Origin: Desulfuromonadales bacterium
Lineage (GTDB): Bacteria; Desulfobacterota; Desulfuromonadia; Desulfuromonadales; Syntrophotaleaceae
Length of the DNA stretch: 64,000 nt
Assembly: GCA_030154185.1 (NCBI GenBank)
Contig: JASKKK010000007.1
Coordinates: 1-64,000, forward strand
Reading direction: 5' to 3'
Position numbers and translations under genes: made by a program. This document shows positions 62,707-64,000 of the stretch, one piece after another. The notes beneath the pieces are model-generated. The model saw nothing but the letters and a program-made list of their open reading frames with translations. It ran no database searches and was not told the DNA's origin. How positions within the stretch are numbered: position 1 is the stretch's first letter; every line of letters begins with the position of its first letter.

Positions 62707-64000
62707 TCACATCCTCTGCAGGCGTTCCTGGCGCGCTCTGGAGATTTCCCGCGCTACCGCTTCGCGGGCGGTGCCGCCGGTGGCGCGACGGGAATCGACG
62801 GAGGCTTCCAGGGTGATGAATTCGTAGATGTCGGCTTCGATATCTTCAGAAAAGTTTTTGAATTCCTCCAGCGTCAATTCCTCGATCTGCTTGTCATGCT
62901 CGATACAGTAACGCACTGTTTTGCCGACGATTTCGTGAGCGTCGCGGAACGGAATGCCCTTGCGCACCACGTAGTCGGCTACGTCGGTGGCGGTGGAAAA
63001 GCCCCGGGCGGCGGCCCGGCGCATGTTTTCGGCCTGAATGTTCATCTGGGCGATCATGTCGGCGAAGATCTTCAGGCTGCCCTTGACCGTGTCGATGGTG
63101 TCGAACAGCGGTTCCTTGTCTTCCTGCATGTCCTTGTTATAGGCCAGCGGCAAGGCCTTCATCACCGTCAGCAGGCTGATGAAGTTGCCGTACACCCGGC
63201 CGGTTTTACCGCGAACCAGCTCGGGCACGTCGGGGTTCTTTTTCTGCGGCATGATGGAGCTGCCGGTGCAGAAGGCGTCGGACAGATCGATGAAATGAAA
63301 ATCGGCGCTCGACCAGAGGATCAGCTCTTCGGCCAGGCGCGACAGGTGCATCATCACGATGCTCGCGGCGCTGCAGAATTCCAGTGCGAAATCCCGGTCC
63401 GAGACCGAATCGAGACTGTTGCGCGTGACCCCGTCGAAACCGAGTTGCTCGGCGACGAACTCCCGGTCGATGGGGAACGTGGTACCGGCCAGGGCCCCGG
63501 CCCCGAGGGGCAGCAGGTTGATGCGCTTGTACATGTCGGCCATGCGCCATGAATCGCGGCGGAACATCTCGTAATAGGCCAGCATGTGGTGAGAGAAAAG
63601 GATCGGTTGGGCGGTCTGCAGATGGGTATAGCCGGGCATGATGACACCCAGGTTGCGTTCCGCCTGCTCCAGCAGGGATTCCTGTACCTGTTCGAGATAA
63701 GAACGAACCTCCTTGACCTCGTCGCGCAGGTAGAGACGTATGTCGAGGGCGACCTGGTCGTTGCGCGAGCGGGCCGTATGCAGTTTGCCGCCGACCGGGC
63801 CGATGCGTTCGATGAGACGCGCCTCGATATTCATGTGGATATCTTCGAGGGCCACGGAAAACTCGAAACGCTCCTGCTCGATGTCGTCCAGAATACTTTC
63901 CAGGCCGGAGATGATGGTCCGGGCCTCGGTTTCGGCGATGATGCCCTGGCGGGCCAGCATGCGGGCGTGGGCTATGGATCCCTGGATGTCGTAGCGGTAC
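62707..64000 (-). CDS. argH: Argininosuccinate lyase, 5' end beyond the window
   Basis: Cleaves argininosuccinate to arginine and fumarate in the last step of arginine synthesis. The gene runs off the right edge: the open frame continues past 63960 into a [13 protein letters not shown] sequence typical of the argH N terminus. Visible motifs are [13 protein letters not shown], the [11 protein letters not shown] stretch and [16 protein letters not shown], the fumarase/lyase superfamily signature with the catalytic Ser loop. It heads the visible part of the operon leading to dapL. Confidence 0.95.
   Translation of the reverse strand, partial: YRYDIQGSIAHARMLARQGIIAETEARTIISGLESILDDIEQERFEFSVALEDIHMNIEARLIERIGPVGGKLHTARSRNDQVALDIRLYLRDEVKEVRSYLEQVQESLLEQAERNLGVIMPGYTHLQTAQPILFSHHMLAYYEMFRRDSWRMADMYKRINLLPLGAGALAGTTFPIDREFVAEQLGFDGVTRNSLDSVSDRDFALEFCSAASIVMMHLSRLAEELILWSSADFHFIDLSDAFCTGSSIMPQKKNPDVPELVRGKTGRVYGNFISLLTVMKALPLAYNKDMQEDKEPLFDTIDTVKGSLKIFADMIAQMNIQAENMRRAAARGFSTATDVADYVVRKGIPFRDAHEIVGKTVRYCIEHDKQIEELTLEEFKNFSEDIEADIYEFITLEASVDSRRATGGTAREAVAREISRARQERLQRM

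Overview
The window comes from a high-GC Gram-negative bacterium and looks most like the Desulfuromonadales (the Geobacter, Pelobacter and Desulfuromonas group). The pointers are a NapC/NirT-type heptaheme cytochrome next to an MtrA/DmsE-like cytochrome and an outer-membrane barrel, an Aquifex-type aconitase, LL-diaminopimelate aminotransferase (DapL), a PEP synthase with its PpsR-type regulator, and several outer-membrane or lipoprotein genes. The species assignment is inference; no rRNA gene is present.

Layout. 0-5.4 kb: a heptad tandem repeat, folD, an FAD/NAD oxidoreductase, an NlpC/P60 lipoprotein and an exported acetolactate decarboxylase. 5.5-11.2 kb (minus strand): a complete Mrp Na+/H+ antiporter operon (mrpABCDEFG) in which every start codon overlaps the previous stop. 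11.6-22 kb: a small ribbon-helix-helix protein, ileS-lspA, a rhomboid protease, a DUF4911 protein, an MscS channel, an aconitase lacking one expected cluster cysteine, a diguanylate cyclase and a TfoX-domain protein. 22.3-27.3 kb (minus): a four-gene electron-transfer operon made of a monoheme cytochrome, an ImcH-like quinol-side cytochrome, an octaheme MtrA/DmsE-like lipoprotein and an MtrB-like barrel. Together they could form a conduit from the quinone pool to the cell exterior.

27.8-33.1 kb: small genes, then lysine 6-transaminase, a D-2-hydroxyglutarate-dehydrogenase-like flavoprotein and an unrecognised VOC-like protein, possibly a lysine catabolic set. 33-42.4 kb: suhB, ppsR, mltB, ppsA, an UPF0316 protein, a thermonuclease whose last codons lie in a heptad repeat, larE and cysK. 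42.5-45.7 kb: an arsenic cluster (arsR, acr3, an ArsP-like permease) with two matching operator-like palindromes. 45.8-49.4 kb: an island-like, AT-richer stretch with a sulfotransferase, a glycosyltransferase, a DUF3089 lipoprotein, a sulfotransferase remnant, a 134-bp MITE-like element and a tRNA-like 3' half.

49.4-57.1 kb: mltF, an autotransporter with twelve passenger repeats, a membrane-bound LuxR-type regulator beside it, and a membrane protein of unknown function. 57.3-64 kb (minus): the amino-acid operon argH - LptM-like FN3 lipoprotein - lysA - dapA - dapB - dapL, ending at a strong terminator. argH runs off the end of the window.
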